Shown: positions 52,496 through 62,905, counted from the stretch's first letter. The stretch: 64,000 bases of DNA from DASXAI01 sp963798445 (GCA_963798445.1 CAWCTH010000002.1:868001-932000), one strand, 5' to 3'. Made by a program: numbers and translations. The notes: generated by a model not told the origin, from the letters alone.

Positions 52496-53406
52496 CGACG
52501 GCCTCGGCGTGCGGGTGAGCGGCAGGAAGCTCGATCCCGGCCGACTGCTCGAGTTGCTTGAGGGTGGCGTGGAACACCTCGTTGCCCATGCCCGGCCGCC
52601 AGCGCGTCTCGGTACACCGACGAGCGCGCCGGCGCTGGCCGGCACCTCCACCCCGTAGCTCCTGCGCCGCCTCGACCGCCAACGTCAGGTCCTTGGTGGC
52701 GATGTCGAGGCGGAAGATGCACGTCGTCGAACCTCCGTCCGAGCAGCAGCGGCGCCAAAGCGGCGTACGGACCGGCCGAGCTGGCCTTGATGATGCGGTG
52801 CAGCACCGACGGTTCGAGCCCGGCCGCCGCGCCCAGGACGTACGCCTCCTGTACCAGCACACCGGCGGCCAGGAAGAGCTGGTTGTTGACCAGCTTGGCC
52901 ACGGTGCCCGCACCCGGCGCTCCGACGTGGAACAGCTCGCCGCCGAAGCACTCGAGGAGCGGGCGCACGGCCGCGAAGTCGTCGTCGCACGCGCCGACCA
53001 GCACGCTCAGCTCGCCGGTCTGGGCCTTGGCCCGGCCGCCGGAAACGGGGGCGTCCACGAACCCGACACCGGCGTCGGCGCAGCGTTCATGAAGTCGGGC
53101 GACCATGCCCGGCGAGTTGGTCGAGAGATCCACGATCTGGTGCGGCCGCGGCGTCGCGTCGAGCACTCCGTCCGGCCCGCTCACAGCCGCTTCCACGTCG
53201 CCGGGCGCCGGCAGCGACAGGAACACGCACGCCGCCCCGGCCGCCGCGTCCGCCGCGCTCGTCGCCGCTGCTGCTCCGGCCGCCAGCACCGGATCCATCG
53301 CGGCGGGAAAACGGTCGAACACCCGAACGTCATGGCCGGCCTCGACCAGGTGCAGGGCGATAGGCGCACCCATCGTGCCGGTTCCTACGAATCCGAGTCG
53401 TGTCAT
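52492..53406 (-). pseudogene. 3-hydroxyisobutyrate-dehydrogenase-like oxidoreductase, frameshifted
   Basis: ATG 53406 starts MTRLGFVGTGTMGAPIALHL, a Rossmann motif, with FVDAPVSGGRAKAQTGEL and GAGTVAKLVNNQLFLAAG (catalytic Lys region) in one frame to about 52735. The C-terminal domain continues in other frames: FRLDIATKDLTLAVEAAQEL, then YRDALAAGHG and GNEVFHATLKQLEQSAGIEL. Three or four indels lie between 52740 and 52520. Repaired, it ends near 52492 on a TGA overlapping the P450 start. It is a second paralogue of the 29726 gene and shares an operon with the P450. Confidence 0.85.
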
Positions 53407-53696
53407 CGCACCCCCATCTCGCGAGTCCGATCCTTGCAGGCGGAGGGAGTCGATCGCAGAGCCGACGGCTACAGCTGCCCGACGCTGCATTCGAGCCCTC
53501 GCGGCGACCTTGTGACGGACGTCATACCGCCCGACCGTCACTGGGAGATACCGGAGCATCGTCCTTCTAGGTGACAGTCCGCGGTCGCATCACCACATTG
53601 GGTCAAGGCTGCTCCCGCGGAATCCGTGGGGCTCCGATCGCAGCATGACGAGGACTCGGTCGTGAGCCGCCTCTGGTCGTGCCACTTCGCTGGCAG
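53407..53696. other. Intergenic stretch, no gene seen
   Basis: These 290 bases separate the dehydrogenase start from the end of the PRC-barrel gene. Reading frames are short and show no family similarity. Given the high indel density nearby, a small broken gene cannot be ruled out. Confidence 0.5.
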
Positions 53697-54053
53697 TCAG
53701 CGTGGCGGGGAGGCATGGTAGGCGTCGCCCAGGCGTGAGAGGTCGGCGCGGCGGTGATTCGTTGCGAAGCCGGTGTCCGTTTCGTGGAGGTCGGTCCAGG
53801 AGATGAGGTAGGCGCGGCGCTCGAGGGCGGCGGCGAGCACGCGGAGCGGCCATGGCCCGCGGACTCCGCCGCGGACGTAGCCGAGCCGAGAGGCGACCCC
53901 GCCACGCCCCACGACGACAGCATCGAGCCGTAAGGCGTTGCCGAAACCTTCGATGTAGGGACCGTCCTGCACGAGACGCACATCCGAGACCTGACCGACA
54001 CCTGTTCCGGCGGCGTCCACCACCGGGCGACCCATCACGTCACTCATCTGCAT
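53697..54053 (-). CDS. PRC-barrel-like domain protein
   Basis: A 118-residue protein. The first 75 residues form a PRC-barrel-like beta domain: DVMGRPVVDAAGTGVGQVSDVRL with an EGFG turn, then RLDAVVVGRGGVAS. The remainder has a helix and a conserved-looking LISWTDLHETDTGF block. PRC-barrels bind RNA, protein or carotenoid-type partners. It overlaps the second PRC protein by 14 bases and is the last gene of a four-gene cluster with an Nramp-like transporter. Confidence 0.75.
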   Translation of the reverse strand: MQMSDVMGRPVVDAAGTGVGQVSDVRLVQDGPYIEGFGNALRLDAVVVGRGGVASRLGYVRGGVRGPWPLRVLAAALERRAYLISWTDLHETDTGFATNHRRADLSRLGDAYHASPPR

Positions 54054-54433
54054 CGTGGCGGCTCCCCGGGATGTGGGCGATGACGTGGTCTCGGACCCAG
54101 TGTTCGGCGGCCGCCGACGCCAGCGCGGGCTGTCCGATGGTGATCGTCACGGCGCTGCCGATATCGCTCACCCGGGCGATCGGGATGCGATCCGGGTCAG
54201 GCTCGTCGCCGCTCGTGGCCGCGGCGACGTGCCATCGCAACCAGCGGCCGAGCCTCCGTCGGCCGAGCCGATACCACAATGCGCCAGGACCACTGATCAC
54301 CGCACTCACGTAGACCACGCCCTCCGCTGTCTTCGTCAGCTCGAGGTCGTCGATCTTGCCGGACAACCTCCCGTCACGGTCGACTAGCTGATGGTCGAGC
54401 AGGTGCAACGCGGCGTACAGCTCTCGGCCGCAT
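54040..54433 (-). pseudogene. PRC-barrel-like protein, frameshift near its start
   Basis: The open part from 54408 gives LDHQLVDRDGRLSGKIDDLELT, a PRC-barrel entry strand, and ends with AEHWVRDHVIAHIPGSRHD. Just upstream, after one base is removed near 54421, ATG 54433 yields MRPRELYAALHLLDHQ in a single frame, which looks like the true N-terminus. Total about 130 residues. It is paired with the next PRC protein and follows the Nramp-like gene directly. Confidence 0.7.
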
Positions 54434-55668
54434 CACTCGGCCCGCCTTCGTGATGATCATGAGCGGGATGGTGGCGACCGCGACGAGCACCAGGATCACG
54501 AGGTAGATCAGGCGACCACGTTCAGGGCGCGTCCGTTCGTGTTGTTGCCCATGTAGATGGGATCGTTGGCGACCACGAGGATCGGGAAGTAGGTCAACGG
54601 TAGCGCGGCCGCGGAAAGACGATCGAGTACTCGGTGACCTTCACCGGATCGACGCCCGTGATGCCCGACAGCGCGGCGGCGACGACCAGGCCAGCACGAC
54701 CAGGTGGAACCGCGAAGCCTGACGCGGTCGCACGTGCTTGCCCCACTGCCACCCGAGGTACTGGGCCACGGTGTAGCCCGCGGACAAGGACGGTCTCGAG
54801 CGCGGCGCCGAACGTGGCGGCGAAGATTCCGAGGATGCGCGAACGCCGAGCCCGACCTTGCCGACGTCCGGCGCCACCGGCAGGGCCACCTGCGAGAGCT
54901 GATCCGACCGAGATGTCGGCGGGGCGAAGACGAGCGTGGGCGGAGGCCATGATGGCCAGCGACAGCAGGCCGCCGAGAGGAAAGCCGATCATGACGTTGG
55001 CCCGATTGGTGGCCGAGATCCTTCCCGGTCCAGCGCTCCTCGACGGCGCCGCTGGAGAAGAAGAACACCTCGTAAGGCGTCATCGCTGCGCCGAACAATG
55101 CGATGCCGTAGTAGGCGTAGGTGAAGACCGTCTCGTGCTCGGGGATGTGGGGGTGAGACGCGTTCGATGGACGAGCTGCCCCCAGTCCGGACCCAGGTGC
55201 CAGACCGTCACGACGAACACGAGCAGGGCGAGGCCGAGCAGACCGAAGAGCTGCTCCATCGTGGAGAACGGCATGCGCCAGATCACGACCCAGACGAGGA
55301 AGAGCGCCACCGGGATCGAGAAGAGATAGGTGACACTCGACGAGCAGCGAGATGGCAATGGCCACGCCGGCCAGCTCCGCGGTGAGGGTCAGCAAGTTGA
55401 TGAAGAAGGACGCCACGAGGTTGGCCAGACCGAAGCGGGGACCGAGGCGCTCGCGGACGAGGTCGAACACGGGGCGGCCGGCGACGGCCGCCACCCGCCC
55501 GCACATCTCTGCATAGACCACGATCCCGATGACACCGACCACGACCACCCACGCCAGGTTGAGCTCGAACCTCGCCCCCGTTGCCGAGTTGGCCACGAGA
55601 TCGCCGATGTCGACGAAGCCACCGATGGCGGTCAGGATGCCAAGGAACATCGACAGCACCTTCTTCAC
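54434..55668 (-). pseudogene. Nramp-like divalent-metal transporter, multiply frameshifted
   Basis: From GTG 55668 the N-terminus reads LGILTAIGGFVDIGDLVANS, then membrane segments up to AGVAIAISLL in one frame. Others follow in shifted frames: SIPVALFLVWVVIWRMPF, YYGIALFGAAMTPYEVFFFS, IGFPLGGLLSLAIMAS, FAATFGAALET, ITGVDPVKVTEYSIV, LPLTYFPILVVANDPIYMG and finally LVLVAVATIPLMIITKAGR. Together they give about 410 residues and 10-11 membrane helices. The metal-binding D-P-G-N of classic Nramp is D-I-G-D here. At least five indels are present. It sits between a lipoprotein and two PRC-barrel genes. Confidence 0.82.
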
Positions 55669-55678
55669 GGGGCACCGC

Positions 55679-56155
55679 TCACCGGTGGCCGTCGAGGAAG
55701 GCGCGCAGTTCGAGCTGATCCTCGTCGAGAGGCTCGGCGACAGTGGCGAGATCGTCGAGGCGCCCACGCCGCACCGTGAGGCGCACATCCGTCACGTGGT
55801 CGACCGCCGGCTGGAGGATGTCGTCCAGCTGCGTGCGGAGGGCGTCGGAGCGAGCGTCGGGCGGCTGGATCGACGCGAACGTGCCCTGCACCGCGACGAT
55901 GGCGTCTTCCTGCTCAGAGATCAGGATCGACAGGTACGGACCCCATGCCTTGCCGTCGCTGCCCACGTGTGCCGCCAGGATGGTGGTCGACACCGCTGAC
56001 AAGGCCGCCTCCGCGGTCGTGGACGCCTTGTCCTCGTAGGTGCCGAACGTGCGGGCCGGACCGACCGGATGGCTCACGCAGCCCGTCGCCACCACCGCCA
56101 TCGCGGCCACGACCACCGCTCCGCGCCGCCCATGCCCGTTGCTTGCTCCAGCCAT
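55679..56155 (-). CDS. Helical lipoprotein
   Basis: A 158-residue lipoprotein: signal with lipobox VVATGC near residue 26, then mostly helix with acidic and Thr/Ala-rich stretches (EDKASTTAEAALSAVSTTIL; EQEDAIVAVQGTFASI; LDDILQPAVDHVTDV). The pattern suggests a four-helix bundle on the outer membrane face. No family is recognised. It ends 10 bases before the Nramp-like gene, so it may assist that transporter. ATG 56155 is taken because the signal starts directly after it. Confidence 0.72.
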   Translation of the reverse strand: MAGASNGHGRRGAVVVAAMAVVATGCVSHPVGPARTFGTYEDKASTTAEAALSAVSTTILAAHVGSDGKAWGPYLSILISEQEDAIVAVQGTFASIQPPDARSDALRTQLDDILQPAVDHVTDVRLTVRRGRLDDLATVAEPLDEDQLELRAFLDGHR

Positions 56156-56305
56156 GATCCGACTACGCACTACTTGCCTGCATTCCTCATCCCGGACGGG
56201 ATCGAAACACGCGGAGGTGCTCAGTGCTCCGATCCGTGGCCGAAGGAGACATCGACACGCTCGTGGGGGCGTACGCTCTTGCACTTGACGACCGAGCCGG
56301 AGACG

Positions 56306-57491
56306 GTGACTGACCAGCAGCGTCGCCTGGGCTTCACGGATTCCGATCTGGCCCACCTCGGAACGGCGGAGCTCCTCGACGAGCTACTGGCACGTGTCCA
56401 GGAGATCCTGGGCGTCGACACGGTGGCGGTGCTGCTCCTCGATGAGGGTGGCACCTACCTCGTCGCCCGGTCGGCTCGTGGCCTCGACGAGGAGGTCCAT
56501 CAAGGCGTGCGGGTGCCGGTCGGCCGGGGTTTCGCCGGTCGGATCGCCGCCACGAGAGCTCCCGTGGCGCTCGATCACGTGGGTCCGGACACTGTTGTCA
56601 ACCCCATCCTGTGGAGAAAGGGCATTCAGTCGATGCTCGGCGTGCCGCTCGTCGCGGGCGGCGCTCTCCTCGGGGTCATCCACGTCGGCACCTTGGAGCG
56701 TCGGGTGTTCAGCGATGATGACAACTCGGTCCTGCAGCTCGCGGCGGACCGGATCGCGATCGCCGTGAGCGTCCAACAAGCAATCGCGGAGCGGTCGGCC
56801 GCTCGAACGTTGCAGCACAGCCTCCTGCCCACACGACTGCCCGCGGTCGCCGGGCTGGAGTTCGCGGCTCGTTTCGTGGCTGCGGAGGAGTTCGGCGTGG
56901 GCGGTGATTGGTTCGACGCGTTCAAGCTTCCCGACGGTCAGATCGGCATCGCCGTGGGAGACGTCGCAGGGTCAGGTCTTCGGGCGGCGGTCGTCATGGG
57001 ACGGATCCGAAGTGTGTTCGCGCGCGTATGCGATCGAGTCGGCCGGTCCGGCCGAGGCACTCGACCGGCTGAATCGGAAGTTCGCTCACTTCGAGCCCGA
57101 CGCCATGGCCACCGTCTTGTACATCGTTGTCGCTGCCGACCTCGCCAGCTTCACGCTTTCATCGACAGGCCACTTGCCACCGGTCGTCGCCGTGCCCGGC
57201 CGTGAGACCACTCTGGTCGGCTGCTCGCCGAGCCCACCACTCGGGGTCCGTGCAACATCTCACCATGTTGATGTGGTGAGCCAGCTCCTTCCTGGCACCA
57301 CCGTGGGCTGCTATACGGATGGGCTCATCGAGCGCCGCAGCGAACCGATCGACCGCGGGCTGGAACGGTTGCGCGCCGCGTTCTACGCCGGGCTCCCCGA
57401 GGACGTCTGTAGCTCGGTAATGGCTCAGCTCATCGGATCCGCCGCGGTTGAGGATGACACTGCACTGCTCGTCTTCCGGCGCGTCGCATGA
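56306..57491 (+). pseudogene. GAF-domain PP2C (SpoIIE/RsbU-type) phosphatase, frameshifted
   Basis: A GAF domain (about residues 15-165; LDELLARVQEILGVDTVAVL, GVRVPVGRGFAGRI, SMLGVPLVAGG) is joined to a PP2C domain (LQHSLLPTRLPAVAGLEFA, GGDWFDAFKLPDGQIGIAVG). After IRSVFAR an extra base near 57022 shifts the frame; the next frame gives YAIESAGPAEALDRLNRKF and the rest (YTDGLIERRSEPIDRG, DDTALLVFR). Repaired length is about 394 residues. Such enzymes dephosphorylate anti-anti-sigma factors in stress signalling. No such partner is nearby. GTG 56306 is the best start. Confidence 0.85.
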
Positions 57492-57506
57492 CGCGCTCGC
57501 GGCCGG

Positions 57507-59983
57507 TCAGCCGGTGATCTCGGCCACGTTGTCGGCCAGCAGCTCGGCGATGGTGTCGCCGTCGAGACCCAGGATCGTCTCCAGCACGTACCAGGTGTCC
57601 TGGCCGAGGCAGGGCGCCGGGCCCCGCACCGTCCCCTGCGTGCGCGACATCGTCGCCTGCATCCCGGAGTAGGGAACCGTGCCGTAGACCGGATGCTCCT
57701 GTGGCACCCAGTACCCGCGGTGCGCCATCTGCGGGTCGGAGTGGAGCTCGGGAACCCCGAGCACCGCGGCGCTGGCCACGTGCGGCTGCAACAGCGACAC
57801 GATCTGGGAGGCGCGTCGGGTCGCCGTCCATGCCGCAATCAGCGCCTCGATGCGGTCCTCGTCCGGGCGGCGACCGGCGGCGGTGCACCAGCGGGGATCG
57901 TCGGGTAGTCCAGCGAGCCTGACGAGCGCAGCCCACTGGGCGTCGTCGGCGCAACTGATGGCCACCCACCCCTCCGCGCCGGCGCCACCATCGGGATAGC
58001 GCGCCGCCCGGTCCGGCTCCGCTCTGCACGGGAACACGCCATTCGGCACGAGGTCGCGGTCGCGGTTACCGGCACGTGTCGCGCGACGCGGCCGTCGAGC
58101 TCGTAGGCCAGCAGCTCGGGGCCGAGGAACTGCAGCGACGCCTCCAGTTGGGACAGATCGACGTGCTGCCCCTCGCCCGTACGACGCCGGTGGTGAAGTG
58201 CGGCGATCATCGCGGTCGCGGCGAAGCGTTGCGAGACGAAGTCGGTGTAGGCGCCATAGATCATCGCCGGCGTGCGGTCCGGCCAACCGGTCAGCTCGTA
58301 GAACCCCGACAAGCCGGCCATGAGGTTGCCGAAGCCGCGGTACAGCCGGCGCGGTCCGGTCTGACCCTGCATGCACGTCGACAGCATCACCACCGACGGG
58401 TTGCGGCGCCGGATCTGCTCGTAGTCCATGCCCCAGCCGGCCAACGCCTTCGGCGTGAACGACTCCAGGATCACGTCCGCCCACTCGATCAGCTGCCAGG
58501 CCACGTCCCGGCCCCGCGGGTCGGTGAGGTCGAGACCGACGCCGAGCTTGGCGGCGTTGAAGTCGCCGTAGAAGTGGCTGTTGTTGATGCCCGACTTGCC
58601 ATCGCGGAACGGTGGGTTGAGACGCAGCACGTCCGGTCGTATGGAGGACTCGATCTTGATGACGGTCGCGCCGTAGGAAGCGAGGTAGCCGGCGGTCATG
58701 GGACCGACCCCGACCCATGACAGGTCGAGGACCTTCAGGCCGTCGAACGCGAGCGACGCGCTCGCGGCGGCGGGCTCCACCGCCGGCCTCGGGCGGCGGG
58801 AGGGGCGGCCGAGGACCTCACGCGTGTGCTCACCGACGTGGGGTGCGCGCCGCGTGGTGACCAGCGGCGTGGCCGGCATCCTCGCCCATGGGCCGGCCCA
58901 TGCCACCGACCCGCGCTCGCCTTGATCGACGGGCACGAAGTACTCACGTGCGGCCAACTGCTCGTCGGCACGAATGTCGGCCACGGTGTTGACCGGTGCC
59001 ACGAGGAGCAGATGATCGAGCGCCGCCTGGTACAGCTCGGCCTTCGTGTGGCGGGCGAACAAGGCCTCGACGGTGTCTCGGATGCCGGCGAAGAATTCTT
59101 CGGGCTCCTGAGTGAAGTTGACGGTGCTGTAGTCGCGGTCCTTCACCGTGGGATCGGCCACGCCCTCGCGGTCGGCCCAGTCCATCAGGAACCGCATCAT
59201 CGGCCCACCGATCGGGCCGGCGGCGACCAGCATCGCGCTGTAGCCGTCGAGGCACGGATTGATGACACGGAAGAACGAGGGGCCGGCGTTGTAGAACGGC
59301 CCCAGGCGGAACAGCTCGCGTCCCTCCAGCAGGTGGTACGCCTGCGCGTTCATCAGGGTGCGAACGCCACAGAGCTGGGCCGAGACGTCCACGTGCTGGC
59401 CGAGGCCCGTCGACTCGACGTGCCACAACGCAACGAGGGTGTGCACGGTCGCCTCGACGCCGGCGTGCAGGAACAGCTGCGGGACCGACAGCCGCACGGG
59501 CGGCCGATCGGTGTCGCCGGTGAGCCACATCTCGCCGGTCGACGCCGCCACGGTCAGGTCCGTCGCCGACCAGTGGGCTCGCGGCCCCGTCTGGCCGAAC
59601 GGCGAGATGGACGTGACCACCAGCCGCGGGTTGCGGGCCAGGAGCACATCGACACCGAGGCCGCGGGCGGCCAACCAGCCCGGGTCGAACGACTCGACGA
59701 CCACATCGGCACGCTCGACGAGCTCGAGCAACCGTTCACGATCCGCCGGGCTTTCCAGATCGAGCACCACCGACGACTTCCCGCGGTTCTCGAACCACCA
59801 GGACAAGCTCTCTTCGACCGACGGGTGGGCGGGGTCGGCGAAGAGCCCCTTCTGCCGGCCGGGATCGCCACCCGGTGGCTCGACCTTGATGACATCGGCA
59901 CCGAGATCGGCCAGCATCCGACCGCACATCCACCCTCGTTCGAGCGTCAGGTCGACGACGGTGCACTCTCCCAGAGCCGTCAC
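57507..59983 (-). pseudogene. Fused two-domain family III CoA-transferase, frameshifted
   Basis: The third fused CaiB/BaiF protein, about 825 residues after repair. Domain 1 (1 to about 390; MLADLGADVIKVEPPGGDPG) has Leu at the catalytic Asp position (DVSAQLC); domain 2 (about 405 onward; GYLASYGATVIKIES) has Glu (DLSQLEA). A missing base near 58080 splits the frame inside LDGRVA; the next frame continues AGNRDRDLVPNGVFPCR to the family end GVPELHSDPQMAHRGYW. It is divergent from the amidohydrolase at 60137, whose substrate it may activate. It is closer to the 10736 protein than to the 46543 one. Confidence 0.87.
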
Positions 59984-60136
59984 GGTCGCTCACCGTATCC
60001 TCAACCCGTCCGGGAGGGCCGCGGACCGTCTTGGTCGACGTCGACCCGGGCGGATTACGATTTGGAGAACCCGATTCGACGAACCGGAGGCCGCGGTGCT
60101 GGGGATCCGCGGCCAGGGACGGAAAGGTGGTTTCCC

Positions 60137-61315
60137 ATGCCCGCAGTGAGTCCGATCTTTCCCGGCATCAGCATCATCGACACGGACACCCACTGGAGCG
60201 AACCACCCGACCTGTGGACGTCGTTGGCGCCGGCCAAGTACCGAGACCTGGTGCCCCAGATCCGGGAGCACAACGGGCGGCGCAAGTGGGTCGTCAACGG
60301 CGATGTGGCGCTGGCCGGGGACTCCGCCGTCAGCGCCATCGGGCCCGACGGCGAGAAGATGCTCGGCCTCAACTTCCTGAAGCACGACATCGACATGGTG
60401 CACGCCGCGTCGTACGACTGCGACGCCCGGCTGGAGCTCATGGACCGCATGGGTGTCAGCCACGGCATCGTCTACCCCAACGTCGGCGGCTTCGGGAACC
60501 AGAACTTCTTGAAGGTGGAGGACACGGCGCTGCGCATCGCCTGCGTCGAGATCTACAACGACTGGATGAGCGACCTGCAGCAGCGCTCGGGCGGGCGGAT
60601 CCTGCCCATGGCCCTCGTGCCGTGGTGGGACATCGACGCCTGCGTGACCGAGGTCGACCGCATGCACCGCAACGGCGCCAAGGGCATCGTCATGTGCTCT
60701 AACCCTCACGACTCCGGCATGCCCAACTTCGCCCAGCCTGAGTGGCGGCCGTTCTGGGAGATCTGTGAGGCCCTGGAGATGCCGATCAACTTCCACATCG
60801 GCGCGTCCGAAGGAGACATCGACTGGTCGGGCAAGGTGCCGTACACGACGTGGTCGGGCGACGTGAAGCTCAGCCTCGGTGGGGCGGCGATCTTCCTGGG
60901 CCAGCTGCGCTGGATGGTCAACCTGCTGGTCAGCGACGTGCCCGAGAACTATCCGAACCTCAACTTCGTGTCCGTCGAGAGCGGCGTGGGCTGGATCCCG
61001 TTCCTGCTCGATGCGCTCGACTACCAGTGCGGCGAGACGGCGCCCGAGCACCTGGCCCACCTGTCGATGAAGCCGTCGGAGTACTTCCGCCGCCAGTTCT
61101 ACGGCTGCTTCTGGTTCGAGAGCCGCACGCTGGCGCCCACGATCGAGCATCTCGGTGCCGACCGCATCATGTTCGAGACCGACATCCCCCATCCCACCTG
61201 CCTGTACCCCCACAGCGTCGAGCGGGTCCGCACAGCCATCGCCGCGCTGGAACCTGCCGTGCAGCGTCGGATCCTGCAGGACAACGCCGCAGAGCTCTAC
61301 AAGATCGAGGTGTGA
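60137..61315 (+). CDS. Amidohydrolase-2-family metal-dependent hydrolase or decarboxylase
   Basis: A 392-residue TIM-barrel protein. It starts IDTDTHWSEPPDLW, then AKYRDLVPQ, LELMDRMGVSHGIVYPNVGG and a His in PINFHIGASEGDIDW; the last metal block is RIMFETDIPHPTCLYP. This is the set seen in ACMSD/gamma-resorcylate decarboxylase-like proteins of actinobacterial CoA-transferase loci. It may decarboxylate or hydrolyse an aromatic or cyclic acid. GGAAAGGTGG precedes ATG 60137. A weak -10 TACGAT is at about 60056-60061. Confidence 0.88.
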   Translation: MPAVSPIFPGISIIDTDTHWSEPPDLWTSLAPAKYRDLVPQIREHNGRRKWVVNGDVALAGDSAVSAIGPDGEKMLGLNFLKHDIDMVHAASYDCDARLELMDRMGVSHGIVYPNVGGFGNQNFLKVEDTALRIACVEIYNDWMSDLQQRSGGRILPMALVPWWDIDACVTEVDRMHRNGAKGIVMCSNPHDSGMPNFAQPEWRPFWEICEALEMPINFHIGASEGDIDWSGKVPYTTWSGDVKLSLGGAAIFLGQLRWMVNLLVSDVPENYPNLNFVSVESGVGWIPFLLDALDYQCGETAPEHLAHLSMKPSEYFRRQFYGCFWFESRTLAPTIEHLGADRIMFETDIPHPTCLYPHSVERVRTAIAALEPAVQRRILQDNAAELYKIEV

Positions 61316-61498
61316 GGCGCGGCCGCGGTTCGGGCAGGACGCCGACGTTTCGGTGCGCATCCGGTCTCGCCGGTTCCTCGCGAGAGCGATGCGGGCAGAT
61401 CGTCGCCGCCTGGCAGAACGGCACCGCCTTCTTCGACAGCATCTCCTTCAACGACCTCTGGGACCGCGTGCCACCGCGAAGCTGAACGGCTCGGCCCC

Positions 61499-62800
61499 TC
61501 AGCGGTCCGCTTCCTCCACCAAGCCGATCTCGTTGCCGAAGCGCTCCGTGAGCACTTCGGCCACCGGGCGGGTGCCCGGCGCCAACGCCCCGCCGCTGCG
61601 GACGCGGTAGGCGCCAGGGACGGCGGCGGCCCGCGGCTCGATCCCGTCGCGCAGGGCGTAGGCGGCGTCGAGGATGAGGCGCCGGAAGCGGACGATGCCG
61701 AGATCGGTCGGACCGAGGTGCTCACGGGTGCGGTCGGCGATGAAGCCCTGGCTGTCCTGAATGGCGGCGTCCTGCTCGGAGAGCCCTTCGATGCCGGTGA
61801 AGCTCCGGGTCTTCTGCGCCACGCGGTCGATCAGGTAGTCGTTGCTGCGATTGCGGATGGGCACCCAGCGGTCGTCCACCTCGGCGTGGACGCTGGGCAC
61901 ACCGGGGATGAACCGGTTCTCCTTCTCCGACAGAGGGCGTTCGGGGTTCCAGCTGTAGACGTACACCCAGCAGCTGCGGTCGTCGATGGGAACCCACGTC
62001 TGGCCGAAGACGCTGTCACCGCGAGCGGCGCCCGGCGCGAGGCTGTGGTTGGGCATGAGGAACTGCGTCACGCGCCAGTAGACCTCGTCGCCGTCGGCCC
62101 GGCGGGACGCCGCCAGCAGGAGACCGGCGTCGTGCTCGACCACGTTGAACACGGGCCTCGGGTCCTGCTTCATCCAGCGCACGGCGTTGGCCATCGGGTG
62201 GCGCTGTCTGGAGGCGGACACCTCCGGCACCGTGACAGGCGTGTGCAAGAAGGAGAAGTGGGCGGTGTCGAGCGCGCCCTCGCACGCCTGCGCCCAGTTG
62301 CACTCCTGGAGCTTCTTGGACACGAAGCGGTGCGATGGCGGCACGAGGGCGAAGTCCATCTCCGGAAGCTCGGGCTGGAGCTCCGGCGGTCCCATGTAGG
62401 CCCAGATCACGTCGCCCCACTCCCGCGCTGGGTACGCCGTGAGCCCGACCCGGCTGAGCAGCCCCTCGTCGCGGGTCAGGGTGGGTATCTCCACGCACTG
62501 CCCGGCCACGTCGAACTTCCAGCCGTGGTAGGCGCACCGGATGCCGCACTCCTCGTTGCGGCCGAAGAACAGGTCGGCGCCGCGGTGGGGGCAGCGAGCC
62601 TCGACGAGGCCGATGCGATCGCCGGTGTCCCGAAAGGCGAGGAGCTCCTCGCCCAGCACCGTCACCCGCACGGGCGGGCAGTCCGGCTCCGGGATCTCAC
62701 GGGCCAGGAGCACGGGAACCCAGAACCGGCGGAACAAGGTGCCCATAGGCGTTCCGGGGCCCGTGCGGGTGAGCGTTTCGTTGTCCGCGGCGCTGAGCAT
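61499..62800 (-). CDS. Rieske non-heme iron aromatic oxygenase, alpha subunit
   Basis: A 433-residue ring-hydroxylating oxygenase of the phthalate-dioxygenase type. The Rieske cluster ligands are C70-P-H72 and C89-A-Y-H92 (CPHRGAD, CAYHGW). The mononuclear iron site is E174-G-x2-D178-x2-H181-x4-H186. It inserts oxygen in an aromatic or related substrate; electrons need a reductase, not found here. GAGAGGAG precedes ATG 62800. Overall it resembles single-subunit enzymes of actinobacteria that act on aromatic acids or sterols. Confidence 0.92.
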   Translation of the reverse strand: MLSAADNETLTRTGPGTPMGTLFRRFWVPVLLAREIPEPDCPPVRVTVLGEELLAFRDTGDRIGLVEARCPHRGADLFFGRNEECGIRCAYHGWKFDVAGQCVEIPTLTRDEGLLSRVGLTAYPAREWGDVIWAYMGPPELQPELPEMDFALVPPSHRFVSKKLQECNWAQACEGALDTAHFSFLHTPVTVPEVSASRQRHPMANAVRWMKQDPRPVFNVVEHDAGLLLAASRRADGDEVYWRVTQFLMPNHSLAPGAARGDSVFGQTWVPIDDRSCWVYVYSWNPERPLSEKENRFIPGVPSVHAEVDDRWVPIRNRSNDYLIDRVAQKTRSFTGIEGLSEQDAAIQDSQGFIADRTREHLGPTDLGIVRFRRLILDAAYALRDGIEPRAAAVPGAYRVRSGGALAPGTRPVAEVLTERFGNEIGLVEEADR

Positions 62801-62905
62801 CGGTGGCTCCTCTCGAAGGCGCCCCGTCCGGCGCTGTCGTCCCCCAACGAGATCCTGCTCATTGCATCCTGGCACTATCGCGGCGTCCGACGACACCGCG
62901 GCGGT

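Noticed and set aside
51269..53406. Several separate small genes in the P450/dehydrogenase region
   Set aside because: The fragments join in order into two complete family proteins; calling each piece a gene would be wrong.
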